Shown: piece by piece, positions 7,813 to 16,545 of the stretch
How positions within the stretch are numbered: position 1 is the first letter of the stretch
Layout of the letters: each line of letters begins with the position of its first letter
Origin: Leptolyngbya sp. KIOST-1
Lineage (GTDB): Bacteria; Cyanobacteriota; Cyanobacteriia; Phormidesmidales; Phormidesmidaceae
Assembly: GCF_000763385.1 (NCBI RefSeq)
Contig: NZ_JQFA01000005.1
Location: 62,001-126,000, forward strand
DNA length: 64,000 bases
Direction: 5' to 3'
Program-made: the position numbers and the translations under genes
The notes under the pieces: generated by a model
Told to the model about the DNA's origin: nothing
What the model saw: only the letters and a program-made list of their open reading frames with translations
Databases searched by the model: none

Positions 7813-9522
7813 GTGCTGGCGATGGGCATCACAAATCGCATTAACTTTCGCAATCTGCGTGGAGACGCTTTTGGGGGCGTTACCGCCGCAGTAATTGCCT
7901 TGCCAATGGCCCTGGCCTTTGGGGTCGCCTCGGGGGCCGGGGCCGCTTCGGGTCTCTACGGGGCCGTGATTGTTGGTTTCTTTGCGGCGCTGTTTGGGGG
8001 CACGCCGACGCTAATTTCAGAACCCACGGGCCCAATGACCGTGGTGTTTACCGCCGTCATTGCCCAGTTGATCGCGTCAGACCCCGAAAACGGCATGGCT
8101 ATGGCCTTTACGGTCGCCATGCTGGCCGGTCTGTTTCAGATTATCTTTGGCGTACTCAAGCTGGGGCGCTACGTCACCCTGATGCCCTACCCGGTGATTT
8201 CGGGCTTTATGTCGGGCATCGGCATCATCCTGATCATTCTGCAGCTGGGGCCATTTTTGGGCCACGCCACCCCCAGGGGCGGTGTGGTCGGCACCCTGAC
8301 CAGTCTGCCGGGAATGGTGAGCACCCTCGATCCGGCGGAGGTAGCCCTGGGGGCCTTTGCCCTGGCGGTGCTGTTTCTCATGCCCAAACGGTTTGGTCGC
8401 TGGGTGCCGCCGCAGCTGCTGGTGCTGGTGGTCGGCACTCTGCTGGCCCTGACCGTGTTTGCCGGGGCCGATCTGCGGCTGATTGGCGAGATTCCCACCG
8501 GGTTGCCGTCTCTGCAACTGCCTGTGTTTGGGGCCGATCAGCTCAGGGTCATGCTGGTGGATGGTCTGGTGCTGGGGATGCTGGGCTGTATTGACGCCCT
8601 GCTGACGGCGATGATTGCCGACAGCATCACCCGCACCCAGCACGACTCCAACAAAGAGCTAATCGGCCAGGGGATTGGCAACCTGATGTCGGGCCTGTTT
8701 GGCGGTATGCCGGGGGCCGGGGCCACCATGGGTACGGTGGTGAACATTCAGGCCGGGGGCCGCACGGCACTTTCGGGTCTGATCCGGGCCGGCATTCTGC
8801 TGGTGGTGGTACTGTGGGCCGCCCCGCTGACCCGAGAGATTCCCCTGGCGGTGCTGGCGGGGATTGCGGTCAAGGTCGGTTTCGACATTCTCGACTGGAG
8901 CTTTTTGAAGCGGGCCCACCAGGTGTCGTGGAAAGGCACCGCCATCATGTACGGCGTTATGTTTCTGACGGTGTTCGTGGACCTGATTGTGGCGGTGGGT
9001 GTGGGCGTGTTCATTGCCAACGTGCTCACCATCGAACGGCTCACCAAGCTCCAGTCTGACCAGGTGAAGGCAATCAACGACTTCGACGAAGATGTGCCCA
9101 TGAACGCCGAGGACAAGGCGCTGATCGACCAGGCCAATGGCCGAGTGCTGTTGTTTCACCTCAGCGGCCCGATGATCTTTGGGGTGGCGCGGGCAATTTC
9201 CCAGGAGCACACCGCCATGGATGCCCACGATGTGCTGATTGTGGATTTGCAGGATGTGCCCCACCTGGGGGTAACTGCCGCCCTGGCTCTGGAAAACGCC
9301 ATTCAGGATGCCAGCGATGCCGGTCGGCCCGTGTTCTTGGCCGGGGCGCGGGGCAAGACCCTGAGTCGGCTCGAAAAGCTTGGAGTGCTGCGATTTGTGC
9401 CCCCTGACCACCTGGTGACGACCCGCACTGAGGCCCTGCGCGCAGCCCTACGGCTGTTGGCGGCCCAGGACGGGATAGAGCCTCCCGCCGTTGCCCTAGA
9501 ACCTGGGACGGCAACGCTTTAG
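7813..9522 (+). CDS. bicA: SulP-type sodium-dependent bicarbonate transporter BicA
   Basis: A 569-residue inner-membrane SulP transporter with a C-terminal STAS domain. The sequence follows the characterised Synechococcus BicA closely, including the N-terminal INFRNLRGDAFGGVTAAVIA, TLISEPTGPMTVV, GMLGCIDALLTAM and GAGATMGTVVNIQAGGRT. Residues from about 440 form the STAS domain (VLLFHLSGPMIFGVARAI, VPHLGVTAALALE). BicA is a low-affinity, high-flux, sodium-coupled bicarbonate importer of the carbon-concentrating mechanism. AGGAG at 7803-7807 lies 5 bases before the GTG at 7813, which supports that start; ATG at 7822 is the alternative. Antiporter genes follow, consistent with sodium recycling. 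Confidence 0.93.
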   Translation: MLAMGITNRINFRNLRGDAFGGVTAAVIALPMALAFGVASGAGAASGLYGAVIVGFFAALFGGTPTLISEPTGPMTVVFTAVIAQLIASDPENGMAMAFTVAMLAGLFQIIFGVLKLGRYVTLMPYPVISGFMSGIGIILIILQLGPFLGHATPRGGVVGTLTSLPGMVSTLDPAEVALGAFALAVLFLMPKRFGRWVPPQLLVLVVGTLLALTVFAGADLRLIGEIPTGLPSLQLPVFGADQLRVMLVDGLVLGMLGCIDALLTAMIADSITRTQHDSNKELIGQGIGNLMSGLFGGMPGAGATMGTVVNIQAGGRTALSGLIRAGILLVVVLWAAPLTREIPLAVLAGIAVKVGFDILDWSFLKRAHQVSWKGTAIMYGVMFLTVFVDLIVAVGVGVFIANVLTIERLTKLQSDQVKAINDFDEDVPMNAEDKALIDQANGRVLLFHLSGPMIFGVARAISQEHTAMDAHDVLIVDLQDVPHLGVTAALALENAIQDASDAGRPVFLAGARGKTLSRLEKLGVLRFVPPDHLVTTRTEALRAALRLLAAQDGIEPPAVALEPGTATL

Positions 9523-9729
9523 GGACCCCTGCTGGGGTATTGCCCTGGGGCCAGGGTTTGCCAGCACAAAGCAGCGCACCGCTCGAACCCCAGGGTAAGA
9601 CTTTCCCTATCCAGTCAAGGGTGCATTGCAGCTTTCTTCCCGATTGAGGGTGGTTAGTTCTAGCTGGGTAGCCGCACATGCACCCTACCTATGTTTTCCG
9701 CGTTGAAACGATTGATTTAGGAGGTATTG

Positions 9730-11121
9730 ATGCTGAATTCCGTAGTGTCTTCTATGGGGGCGTGGCCGCTGCTGGCCGCTGCTCCGGAGGCCGACACCGG
9801 GCCGATGGTGCTGGCTGGGGTGTTGCTCAGCCTGGTGGTGATCTATGTGGCCAGCAAGCTGGGCGGCGAACTGTCTAAGCTGCTCGACCTGCCGCCGGTG
9901 CTGGGAGAGCTGGTGGCCGGGGTGGTTGTTGGGGTATCGGCCCTGCACCTGATTATGTTTCCCGAGAGTGGGGCCACCGCCGCCGATTCCCAGCTGATGG
10001 GGCTGTTGCAGTGGCTGGGCGGGCTCACCCCCGAGGCGGCAGTAGAGGTCTTCCGCAGCCAGAGCGAGGTAGTCTCGGTGCTGGCGGAGCTAGGGGTAAT
10101 TATTCTGCTGTTTGAGATCGGCCTGGAGTCGGACCTGCGAGAGCTGCAAAAGGTGGGCTCCCAGGCGGCGATCGTGGCGGTAGTGGGGGTAGCGGCTCCC
10201 TTTGCCCTGGGCACAGCGGGGCTGATGGCGCTGTTCCACGTGCCGACGATTCCGGCAATTTTTGCCGGGGCGGCGCTGACGGCGACCAGCATTGGCATTA
10301 CCTCAAAGGTGCTGTCGGAAATTGGCCAGCTGAAGTCCGCTGAGGGCCAAATCATTGTCGGCGCGGCGGTGATTGACGATGTGCTGGGCATTATCGTGCT
10401 GGCGGTGGTGGCCAGTCTGGCCAAGACCGGCGAGGTGGATGTGCTGAATGTGGTGTACCTGATTGTCAGCGCCACGGGGTTCCTGCTGGGGGCAATTTTC
10501 CTGGGTAAGTTTTTCAATACGTCTTTTGTGGCGATCGCAGACAAGCTGCAAACCCGCGGCAACCTGGTGATTCCAGCGATTACCTTTGCCTTTCTGATGG
10601 CCTTTTTCGCCAACGTGATTCACCTGGAGGCCATTTTGGGGGCCTTTGCGGCGGGTCTGGTGCTGGATGAAACCGACAAGCGCAAGGAACTCGATCGCCA
10701 GATAATGCCCATCGCTGACATTCTGGTGCCCATCTTCTTTGTTACGGTGGGAGCCAAGGCCGACCTGGGGGTGCTGAACCCCGCCGTGGCGGCCAACCGG
10801 GAGGGCCTGGTAATTGCCGTGTTCCTGCTGGCGGTAGCGATCGTGGGCAAGGTGATCACGGGCTGGACGGCCTTTGGTCAGCCGTTGAATAAGCTGGCGA
10901 TCGGTATCGGCATGGTGCCTCGGGGCGAGGTGGGGCTGGTGTTTGCGGGCATTGGCTCGGCCAGCGGGGTGCTGACGAAGCCCCTGGAGGCAGCGATTAT
11001 CATCATGGTGATTGCCACCACGTTTCTGGCTCCGCCGTTTTTGCGGATTGCCTTTAAGGGCAGTGAGGCGGAGGCGATCGCCGCAGAGGCGGCCCCCGAA
11101 CCCGCCGACGTGGCGTCCTAA
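9730..11121 (+). CDS. CPA2-family cation/proton antiporter (NapA/KefB type)
   Basis: A 463-residue integral membrane protein with about 12 spans. The antiporter core is visible as LPPVLGELVAGVVVG, IILLFEIGLESDL, AALTATSIGITSKVL and GAAVIDDVLGIIVLA. The Asp-Asp pair in the last motif is the ion-binding signature of electrogenic CPA2 exchangers such as NapA. Later ILGAFAAGLVLDE and GMVPRGEVGLVFAGIG also fit the family. AGGAGGT at 9719-9725 sits 4 bases before the ATG at 9730; a TTG at 9727 is too close to it. No RCK or TrkA domain is attached. Placement between bicA and mrp suggests sodium export, although potassium cannot be excluded. Confidence 0.88.
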   Translation: MLNSVVSSMGAWPLLAAAPEADTGPMVLAGVLLSLVVIYVASKLGGELSKLLDLPPVLGELVAGVVVGVSALHLIMFPESGATAADSQLMGLLQWLGGLTPEAAVEVFRSQSEVVSVLAELGVIILLFEIGLESDLRELQKVGSQAAIVAVVGVAAPFALGTAGLMALFHVPTIPAIFAGAALTATSIGITSKVLSEIGQLKSAEGQIIVGAAVIDDVLGIIVLAVVASLAKTGEVDVLNVVYLIVSATGFLLGAIFLGKFFNTSFVAIADKLQTRGNLVIPAITFAFLMAFFANVIHLEAILGAFAAGLVLDETDKRKELDRQIMPIADILVPIFFVTVGAKADLGVLNPAVAANREGLVIAVFLLAVAIVGKVITGWTAFGQPLNKLAIGIGMVPRGEVGLVFAGIGSASGVLTKPLEAAIIIMVIATTFLAPPFLRIAFKGSEAEAIAAEAAPEPADVAS

Positions 11122-11308
11122 CGGTGTCTGCCTAGTTAGTCGCCGTAGGCTGGGCACGGCCCACCATTGAAGAGGTTGTTTTGCTGAAATCACCTCAATA
11201 GTCTTTGGTCGGGTTGATTTTGCAGTTGGTTTTGCGGCGCACAGTTGGGGGTTAAAGCCAGATCTGCTGCTGGGGCCATTTCGCTGGCCCCAGACCCCCG
11301 GCTCCGCG

Positions 11309-11372
11309 CGTCCTACGGCCTACGAGAAGGACGTCGCCCCTGAGGGGCGCAAACCAAAATCGGCCGTCCTTC
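11309..11372 (+). promoter_or_regulatory. Mutually exclusive hairpins in the mrp leader
   Basis: The segment GAAGGACG (11326-11333) can pair fully with CGTCCTTC (11365-11372), enclosing a small hairpin GCCCC-TGA-GGGGC (11336-11348). Six bases of the same segment, AGGACG, can instead pair with CGTCCT at 11309-11314. The two pairings exclude each other, as in attenuators and riboswitches. The pattern is seen directly; regulation is inferred. Confidence 0.35.
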
Positions 11373-11467
11373 ACCTCACGGAAAGGACTGATCGATCATC
11401 GGTTTAAACCCCTGTTCTGCCAACCGACTGGTAGGCGGCTTTAAACCCTGAAGTCATCCACCACTTT

Positions 11468-11573
11468 TACCCATCCACCCGCCCCCCCATCCACTCGCCT
11501 ACCCACCTACCCATCCACCCACCTACTCATCCACTCGCCCACCCACCTGCCCACCCCCTACCCATCCACTCAA
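11468..11573 (+). repeat. Cytosine-rich degenerate repeat abutting mrpC
   Basis: About 105 bp of near-periodic CCCACC, TACCCATCC and CACTCGCC blocks with almost no guanine, ending two bases before the mrpC ATG. No Shine-Dalgarno motif is present in it. Strand asymmetry this strong could affect transcription, RNA structure or replication slippage. Confidence 0.7.
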
Positions 11574-11574
11574 A

Positions 11575-11910
11575 ATGCTCCACGCCTGCGTTTACGCCAC
11601 AATCCTGCTAGGTTTCTTCGGCATCATCTTTAAGGAGAACCTGGTGATGAAAATCATTGCTATGGATGTCATGAGCACCGGGGCGATCGCGCTGTTTGTG
11701 CTGGTGGCGGCCAGAACCGGGATGCGGACCCCGATTGTGGGCTTCTTGCCGGAGGAGGGCTATGCCGACCCGGTGCCCCAAGCGGTGATTTTGACGGCGA
11801 TCGTGATTGGGTTTTCGATTCAGGCGCTGATGCTGGTGGGGGTCATGAAGCTAGCCCGCGACAACCCCACCCTCGAGACCCGCGCTATTGAGGAGGAGTA
11901 CCGGCGATGA
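11575..11910 (+). CDS. mrpC: Mrp antiporter subunit C (NuoK-like)
   Basis: A 111-residue membrane protein with three predicted spans, homologous to NuoK of complex I and to MrpC/MnhC. It is a small structural subunit of the multi-subunit sodium/proton antiporter. Visible features are LLGFFGIIFKENLVMKIIAMDVMSTG and a second half ILTAIVIGFSIQALMLVGVMKLAR. The ATG at 11575 is chosen because the first span begins there, although it has no ribosome site. A good AAGGAG stands inside the gene (11631-11636), before GTG/ATG codons at 11644-11647, but starting there would remove the first span. The stop overlaps the next start by ATGA. Confidence 0.85.
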   Translation: MLHACVYATILLGFFGIIFKENLVMKIIAMDVMSTGAIALFVLVAARTGMRTPIVGFLPEEGYADPVPQAVILTAIVIGFSIQALMLVGVMKLARDNPTLETRAIEEEYRR

Positions 11911-13364
11911 GCGAATTTACGATTCTCTGGATCGCCCTACCCCTGTTCATCGGCTTCAGCATTCACCTGCTGCCTCCGGCGGCCCGGCTGCTCACTCTGG
12001 GGGTGCCGCTGCTCTCTGGGGCCTACGCCACGGCGGTCTTTCTCCAGCCTGCGCCCCTCTATCTAAGCCTGCTGGACAGCTTCGGGGTGGCGCTGCGGGC
12101 CGATCAGCTCAGCGCCTGGTTTATTCTCACCAATGCCCTGGTGACAGCGGTGGTGCTGATCTACAGCTGGAATAGCCCCAAAACCGACTTCTTTTATACC
12201 CAGCTGATCGTGCTCCACGGCAGCGTCAACGCCACCTTTGTCTGTGCCGATCTGATCAGCCTCTACGTGGCCCTGGAGGTGGTGGGCATGACCACCTTTT
12301 TGCTGATTGCCTACCCCCGCACCGACCGGACCCTGTGGGTCGGTCTTCGGTACCTGTTCATCAGCAATGTCGCCATGCTGTTTTATCTGGTGGGGGCCGT
12401 GCTGGTCTACCGCACCCACCAGTCCTTTGCCTTTGAAGGGCTGCGCGGTGTCCCCGCCGAGGCCCCGGCGCTGATTTTGATGGGGCTATTGACCAAGGGC
12501 GGCATTTTTGTCTCAGGGCTGTGGCTGCCCGCTACCAACACCGCCGCCGAGAGCCAAATCTCGGCCATGATGTCAGGGGCCGTGGAAAAAGCCGGGGTGT
12601 TTCCGCTGCTGCGGATCTCCCTGGTGCTGGAGGAGTTTGAGCCGATTGTGCAGGCGTTTGGGATGGCGACGGCGGTGCTGGGGGTGACCTATGCCCTGGC
12701 CGCGTCCGACGCCAAGCGGGTGCTGGCCTGTAGCACCCTCTCGCAGCTGGGTTGGCTGCTGGTGGCCCCGGCAGTGGCGGGCTTCTACGCCCTGGCCCAC
12801 GGTCTGGCCAAGGCGGCGCTCTTTCTTACGGTGGGGCAGTTTCCCCAGCGCGACCTGGCCACCCTGCGGCAGCAGCCCATGCCCACCGCCCTGTGGCTGC
12901 CACTCACCCTGGGCGGTCTCTCGATTTCGGGAGCCCCTCTGCTGGCCGGGTTTGGGGCCAAGACCCTGACCCTGGAGGCGTTGGGGCTGGGGCCAGAGCT
13001 GGTGATGAACGGCGCGGCGATCGGTACAGCGGCGGTATACGCCAAGCTGATTGGCCTACCCCACCAAGACGGCCCACCGGCACCGGGGTGGACACCGCCA
13101 TCGCCGGGTATGGGACTGGCCGCAGGCCTGCTGCTGGGGGGGGCGATCGCGGCCAACGTCGCCTACCTCGACGCCTACACCTGGCCCAAGCTACTCAAGG
13201 CCGTGGGGCTGATCGCGGCGGGATGGTTTGTCTACGGCCAGCTGCGACAGCGGGTGGCGCTGGAGCTGCCCCCTGGCCCGGAGGGGTTTGACCATTTGCT
13301 GGGAGGCATGGGTGTGATGTTAGTTGTGCTGTTTTGGATGGTGTGGTCATGGTCAGTTATCTAG
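11907..13364 (+). CDS. mrpD: Mrp antiporter subunit D, first copy (NuoL/M/N-like)
   Basis: A 485-residue, roughly 14-span protein of the complex I antiporter-subunit family. It probably carries one proton channel of the Mrp complex. Typical segments are DLISLYVALEVVGMTTFLLIAY, with the conserved Glu of the channel, and LLTKGGIFVSGLWLPATNTAAE, with the conserved Lys. SDAKRVLACSTLSQLGW and AHGLAKAALFLTVGQ also match. It is followed by a closely similar second copy, so both likely arose by tandem duplication. The ATG overlaps the mrpC stop. Confidence 0.9.
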   Translation: MSEFTILWIALPLFIGFSIHLLPPAARLLTLGVPLLSGAYATAVFLQPAPLYLSLLDSFGVALRADQLSAWFILTNALVTAVVLIYSWNSPKTDFFYTQLIVLHGSVNATFVCADLISLYVALEVVGMTTFLLIAYPRTDRTLWVGLRYLFISNVAMLFYLVGAVLVYRTHQSFAFEGLRGVPAEAPALILMGLLTKGGIFVSGLWLPATNTAAESQISAMMSGAVEKAGVFPLLRISLVLEEFEPIVQAFGMATAVLGVTYALAASDAKRVLACSTLSQLGWLLVAPAVAGFYALAHGLAKAALFLTVGQFPQRDLATLRQQPMPTALWLPLTLGGLSISGAPLLAGFGAKTLTLEALGLGPELVMNGAAIGTAAVYAKLIGLPHQDGPPAPGWTPPSPGMGLAAGLLLGGAIAANVAYLDAYTWPKLLKAVGLIAAGWFVYGQLRQRVALELPPGPEGFDHLLGGMGVMLVVLFWMVWSWSVI

Positions 13365-13452
13365 GCTGTTATCCAGGCGCAGCAGCCCGTATTGTCCCCG
13401 CGCCAGCTGAGCAAAGCCCAGGGGGGCAACCGGAGCCCCAGGAGCGGTGCCC

Positions 13453-14898
13453 ATGACCAACATCACGATTGTTTGGGTAGCACTGCCCTTCTTCATCGGG
13501 TTTACGGTGTACCTGTTTCCCCAAACGGCGCGTCTGCTCACCCTGGCTGTGACGCTGGCCTCGCTGGCCTATGCAGCGGCTCTATTTGGCCAGCCCGGTC
13601 CCATCGATCTGCACCTGCTGGATAGCTTTGGCGTCACCCTGCTGGCCGATCAGCTCAGCGCCTATTTTATTCTCACCAATGCCCTGGTGACGGCGGCCGT
13701 GATTCTCTACTGCTGGGACACCGGCAAGACGGCCTTTTTTTACACCAAAGCGATCATTCTCCACGGCAGCATCAATGCGACCTTTATCTGCGCCGACTTT
13801 ATTAGCCTCTACGTGGCCCTGGAGGTGATTGGCATTGCGGCATTTTTGCTGATTGCCTATCCGCGCCAGAACCGCACCCTGTGGGTGGCCCTGCGCTACC
13901 TGTTCATCAGCAACACGGCGATGCTGTTTTACCTGGTAGGGGCGGTGCTGGTGTACCAGGCCCACCAGTCCTTTGCCTTCACGGGCCTGCGCGGTGCCCC
14001 CATAGAAGCGGTGGTATTGATTGTGCTGGGCCTGCTGGTGAAGGGGGGGGTGTTCGTGTCGGGGCTATGGCTGCCCCTCACCCACGCCGAGGCCGAAAGC
14101 CCCGTGTCGGCCCTGCTGTCGGGGGTCGTGGTGAAAGCCGGGGTATTTCCCCTGGTGCGCTTTGCCCTGCTGGTGGAGGAGATTGACCCCCTGGTGCGGC
14201 TGTTTGGGGTGGCTACGGCGGTGCTGGGGGTAGTCTACGCCCTGGTCGAAACCGACGCCAAGCGCGTGCTGGCCCTGAGCACGGTTTCCCAGGTGGGCTG
14301 GGTGATGGCGGCCCCCCCAGTGGCCGGAGTCTACGCCCTGGCCCACGGGCTGGTCAAGGCGGCGCTGTTTTTGACCGTGGGCAACCTGCCCAGCCGCGAT
14401 CTGACGGTGCTTGAGCAGCGGCCCATGGCCACCAGTCTGTGGCTGCCGCTGCTGGTAGGCAGTCTGGCGATCGCAGGCCTACCGCTGTTTGTCGGCTTTG
14501 GGGCCAAGGCCCTGACGCTGGAGTACGCCCTTCCCTGGCAGGGTAGACCCCTGGGTCTGGCGGCCTTGGGTACGGCGGTGATCTACGCCAAGTTTATGGT
14601 GCTGCCCCACCAGCCCAGCGGCAAACCCACCACCAACCCAGGGCTGTGGACAGCACTGGTGCTGCTGCTGGGGGCGCTCATTCTCTCCAACGTGGTCTAT
14701 CTAGATGCCTACAACGGGCCAAAGCTGCTGGCGGCGCTGGCCACCATCGGCGGTGGTCTGGCCATTCATCTGCTGCTGATAAAGCGGGTGAAGGTCGCCT
14801 TACCTCGGGGGCTGGAAGACTTTGAGCACCTGATTGGCGGCATGAGTTTGACCTTAGTCGTGTTGTTCTGGATGGTGTGGTCATGGCTGGCTATCTAA
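13453..14898 (+). CDS. mrpD: Mrp antiporter subunit D, second copy (NuoL/M/N-like)
   Basis: A 481-residue paralogue of the preceding gene, alike over its whole length (for example LADQLSAYFILTNALVTAAV against RADQLSAWFILTNALVTAVV). The channel Glu in LYVALEVIGIAAF and the Lys in LLVKGGVFVSGLW are both kept, so both copies look functional. AGGAG at 13440-13444 is 8 bases before the ATG at 13453, which is better than the GTG at 13447. In Bacillus-type Mrp the second antiporter-like unit is the N-terminal part of a large MrpA; here the second D probably fills that place (inference). It overlaps mrpE by 16 bases. Confidence 0.9.
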   Translation: MTNITIVWVALPFFIGFTVYLFPQTARLLTLAVTLASLAYAAALFGQPGPIDLHLLDSFGVTLLADQLSAYFILTNALVTAAVILYCWDTGKTAFFYTKAIILHGSINATFICADFISLYVALEVIGIAAFLLIAYPRQNRTLWVALRYLFISNTAMLFYLVGAVLVYQAHQSFAFTGLRGAPIEAVVLIVLGLLVKGGVFVSGLWLPLTHAEAESPVSALLSGVVVKAGVFPLVRFALLVEEIDPLVRLFGVATAVLGVVYALVETDAKRVLALSTVSQVGWVMAAPPVAGVYALAHGLVKAALFLTVGNLPSRDLTVLEQRPMATSLWLPLLVGSLAIAGLPLFVGFGAKALTLEYALPWQGRPLGLAALGTAVIYAKFMVLPHQPSGKPTTNPGLWTALVLLLGALILSNVVYLDAYNGPKLLAALATIGGGLAIHLLLIKRVKVALPRGLEDFEHLIGGMSLTLVVLFWMVWSWLAI

Positions 14899-15272
14899 AC
14901 CTGCTGCTGCGGTTGTTAATCTGGTTTTTGCTCACCGCTGACCTGAGCTGGGCAAACATTTTGATCGGGGTAACGGTGTCGGTGCTGCTGCCACGGGGGG
15001 TAACCAACCCCGGCACGCTGAAGGACTGGCTACGCACCCTGGGGGAGGTGGTGGTGGCCATTCCCCAGGCCTACGCCGAAGCCGTGGAAATTATGGTGCG
15101 GCCTCACCGCCACGAGGTGGTGACGATCGATCGCGCCAAACCCCGCCGCACCCCCAGCCTGCTGTTCCTTGATATCTTTTTGATCACCTTCACCCCCAAA
15201 ACCATCGTGCAGCACTACCGCGAGCAGGGCTGGTACGAGGTGCACCGCATTAGCCGGAGGCCCAACCCATGA
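14883..15272 (+). CDS. mrpE: Mrp antiporter subunit E
   Basis: A 129-residue protein with two N-terminal membrane segments (LNLLLRLLIWFLLTADLSWANILIG) and a hydrophilic C-terminal half. MVRPHRHEVVTIDRAKP and ITFTPKTIVQHYREQGWYEVHRI match the MrpE/MnhE family. The ATG at 14883 lies inside the end of the second mrpD, and the stop overlaps mrpF by ATGA, so translation is coupled on both sides. An in-frame GTG at 14877 is a less likely start. Confidence 0.85.
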   Translation: MAGYLNLLLRLLIWFLLTADLSWANILIGVTVSVLLPRGVTNPGTLKDWLRTLGEVVVAIPQAYAEAVEIMVRPHRHEVVTIDRAKPRRTPSLLFLDIFLITFTPKTIVQHYREQGWYEVHRISRRPNP

Positions 15273-15529
15273 CCCTAATTTTGATTGCCATGATTGGCGC
15301 ACTGCTGATTCCCATGGTTGAGGCGCTGCAGGACGAAGACATTTGGCAGCGGATGCTGGCCTTTGCCAGTATCGCCACCAAGACCTCGGTGATGATCCTG
15401 GTGATTGCCGTTCTGCAGGACGACTGGATGATCGGCGTGGTGGGGGTGATCATTCTCAGCGTGGGCAATGCGGCACTGATGTTGCTGGCCCAAATTATCA
15501 AGCGGGTCAACGACGTGATGGATCGGTGA
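15269..15529 (+). CDS. mrpF: Mrp antiporter subunit F
   Basis: An 86-residue protein with three membrane spans (about residues 3-18, 32-50 and 55-78). Size, topology and place between mrpE and mrpG identify it as the small F subunit; sequence similarity alone would be weak. The start overlaps the mrpE stop. Confidence 0.75.
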   Translation: MTLILIAMIGALLIPMVEALQDEDIWQRMLAFASIATKTSVMILVIAVLQDDWMIGVVGVIILSVGNAALMLLAQIIKRVNDVMDR

Positions 15530-15623
15530 GGGTCGTTATGGGATTGCTTTATAACGTGAAATGCAGCTCGGGACGTGAGGTTGGAACCCACTTTATACGA
15601 ACAGTTTTAGCAGGAGACTCAGC

Positions 15624-15905
15624 ATGATCAATTTTCTCAGCTACACCTGCATCGCTGTGGGCCTGGTGTTTTGGTACTGGGGCACCTGGCCGCTGCTGGG
15701 GCGACGGTCGGTGCTCTACAAGCTCCACGGGCTGTCGGTGGCCGACACCCTGGGATCGATGGCGATCATCGTGGGGCTGCTGCTGCGCATTCCCGAGGAA
15801 TGGCCGCTGCTGGTGCTGGGGCTGATCTCCCTGGCCATCTGGAATACGGTACTGGGCTACGTGCTGGCCTACTGCTCAACGGGGGACAGTAGCTATGATG
15901 CCTAA
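15624..15905 (+). CDS. mrpG: Mrp antiporter subunit G
   Basis: A 93-residue membrane protein of the MnhG/PhaG family with three spans. The family pattern is visible in GLVFWYWGTWPLLGR, then VLYKLHGLSVADTLGSMAIIVGLLL, then LGLISLAIWNTVLGYVLAYC. AGGAG at 15611-15615 serves the ATG at 15624. A 94-base gap separates it from mrpF, the only real gap inside the operon, and I see no gene there. The end overlaps the next gene by 11 bases. Confidence 0.83.
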   Translation: MINFLSYTCIAVGLVFWYWGTWPLLGRRSVLYKLHGLSVADTLGSMAIIVGLLLRIPEEWPLLVLGLISLAIWNTVLGYVLAYCSTGDSSYDA

Positions 15906-16545
15906 CTACATCTATGCAATTGTGCTGCTGCTGCCCCTGGCGGCAACGATGGTAATCGTGCAGCAAAACCCCTACCAGGCAATGGTGATGCGGGGAATTT
16001 TGGGGGCGGTGGCGGCCCTGGTCTACGCCATGCTGGGGGGAGCCGATGTGGCTCTGACCGAGGCCCTGGTGGGTACGATGCTGGCGGTCACCCTCTGCGC
16101 GGTGGCGGTGCGATCTTCGCTGGTAATGCGCCTGGGGGTGCTGGAGGAGGACCGCGTCAAAGACGGCCTGGAATGGCAACCGCTGCTCGACTACCTGCGG
16201 GCGATGCTCAAGCGCTACCAGCTGCGGCTGGAGCTGGTGCCCTACGCCGACAAAGCGGCACTGCAACAGGCTCTGGCGGAAAAGGCCATTCACAGCAGCT
16301 GCCTGAGCCTGGGGGCGTTGGGCTGGAGCAGCGGGGACGAGCCAGAGGCAGAACACCACCACTCGGCAAAGTCGCTGGATCAGGCTCCCTATCAGCTGAT
16401 TACCCGAGTGCCGCGCCTCTACGAAATATTTTCCCTGGAGCTGCCGCCGGTAATGGCGGAGGTCACCATGGCCAAAGGCGATCGCCAGCAGATGGCAACC
16501 CCCAACGTATTGCCCCCCGAAGGCTTGATGGAGGAAAAGCAATGA
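15895..16545 (+). CDS. MrpA-like small subunit (DUF4040 domain plus cytosolic tail)
   Basis: A 216-residue protein. The first 75 or so residues form two or three spans of the DUF4040 type (AMVMRGILGAVAALVYAMLGGADVALTEALVGTMLAV), the domain found near the end of large MrpA proteins and in MbhD. The remaining 140 residues are hydrophilic and not obviously related to a known domain. In cyanobacteria the A subunit is reduced to this piece and the operon order is C-D-D-E-F-G-A-B, as seen here. ATG at 15895 or 15898 are both possible starts. Confidence 0.75.
   Translation: MMPNYIYAIVLLLPLAATMVIVQQNPYQAMVMRGILGAVAALVYAMLGGADVALTEALVGTMLAVTLCAVAVRSSLVMRLGVLEEDRVKDGLEWQPLLDYLRAMLKRYQLRLELVPYADKAALQQALAEKAIHSSCLSLGALGWSSGDEPEAEHHHSAKSLDQAPYQLITRVPRLYEIFSLELPPVMAEVTMAKGDRQQMATPNVLPPEGLMEEKQ

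Larger units (their letters stand above)
11122..11574. other. Long leader region before the mrp operon
   Basis: This 453-bp gap has three parts: about 150 bp of ordinary sequence after the antiporter gene, a GC-rich stretch of overlapping inverted repeats (11309-11372), and a cytosine-rich low-complexity array that runs up to the mrpC start. No gene is seen. Its length and structure suggest a separate promoter and an untranslated leader for mrp. Confidence 0.5.

Noticed and set aside
11468-11573. Possible CRISPR-like array
   Set aside because: Units are short, degenerate and without unique spacers, and no cas gene is near; it is simple C-rich repeat.
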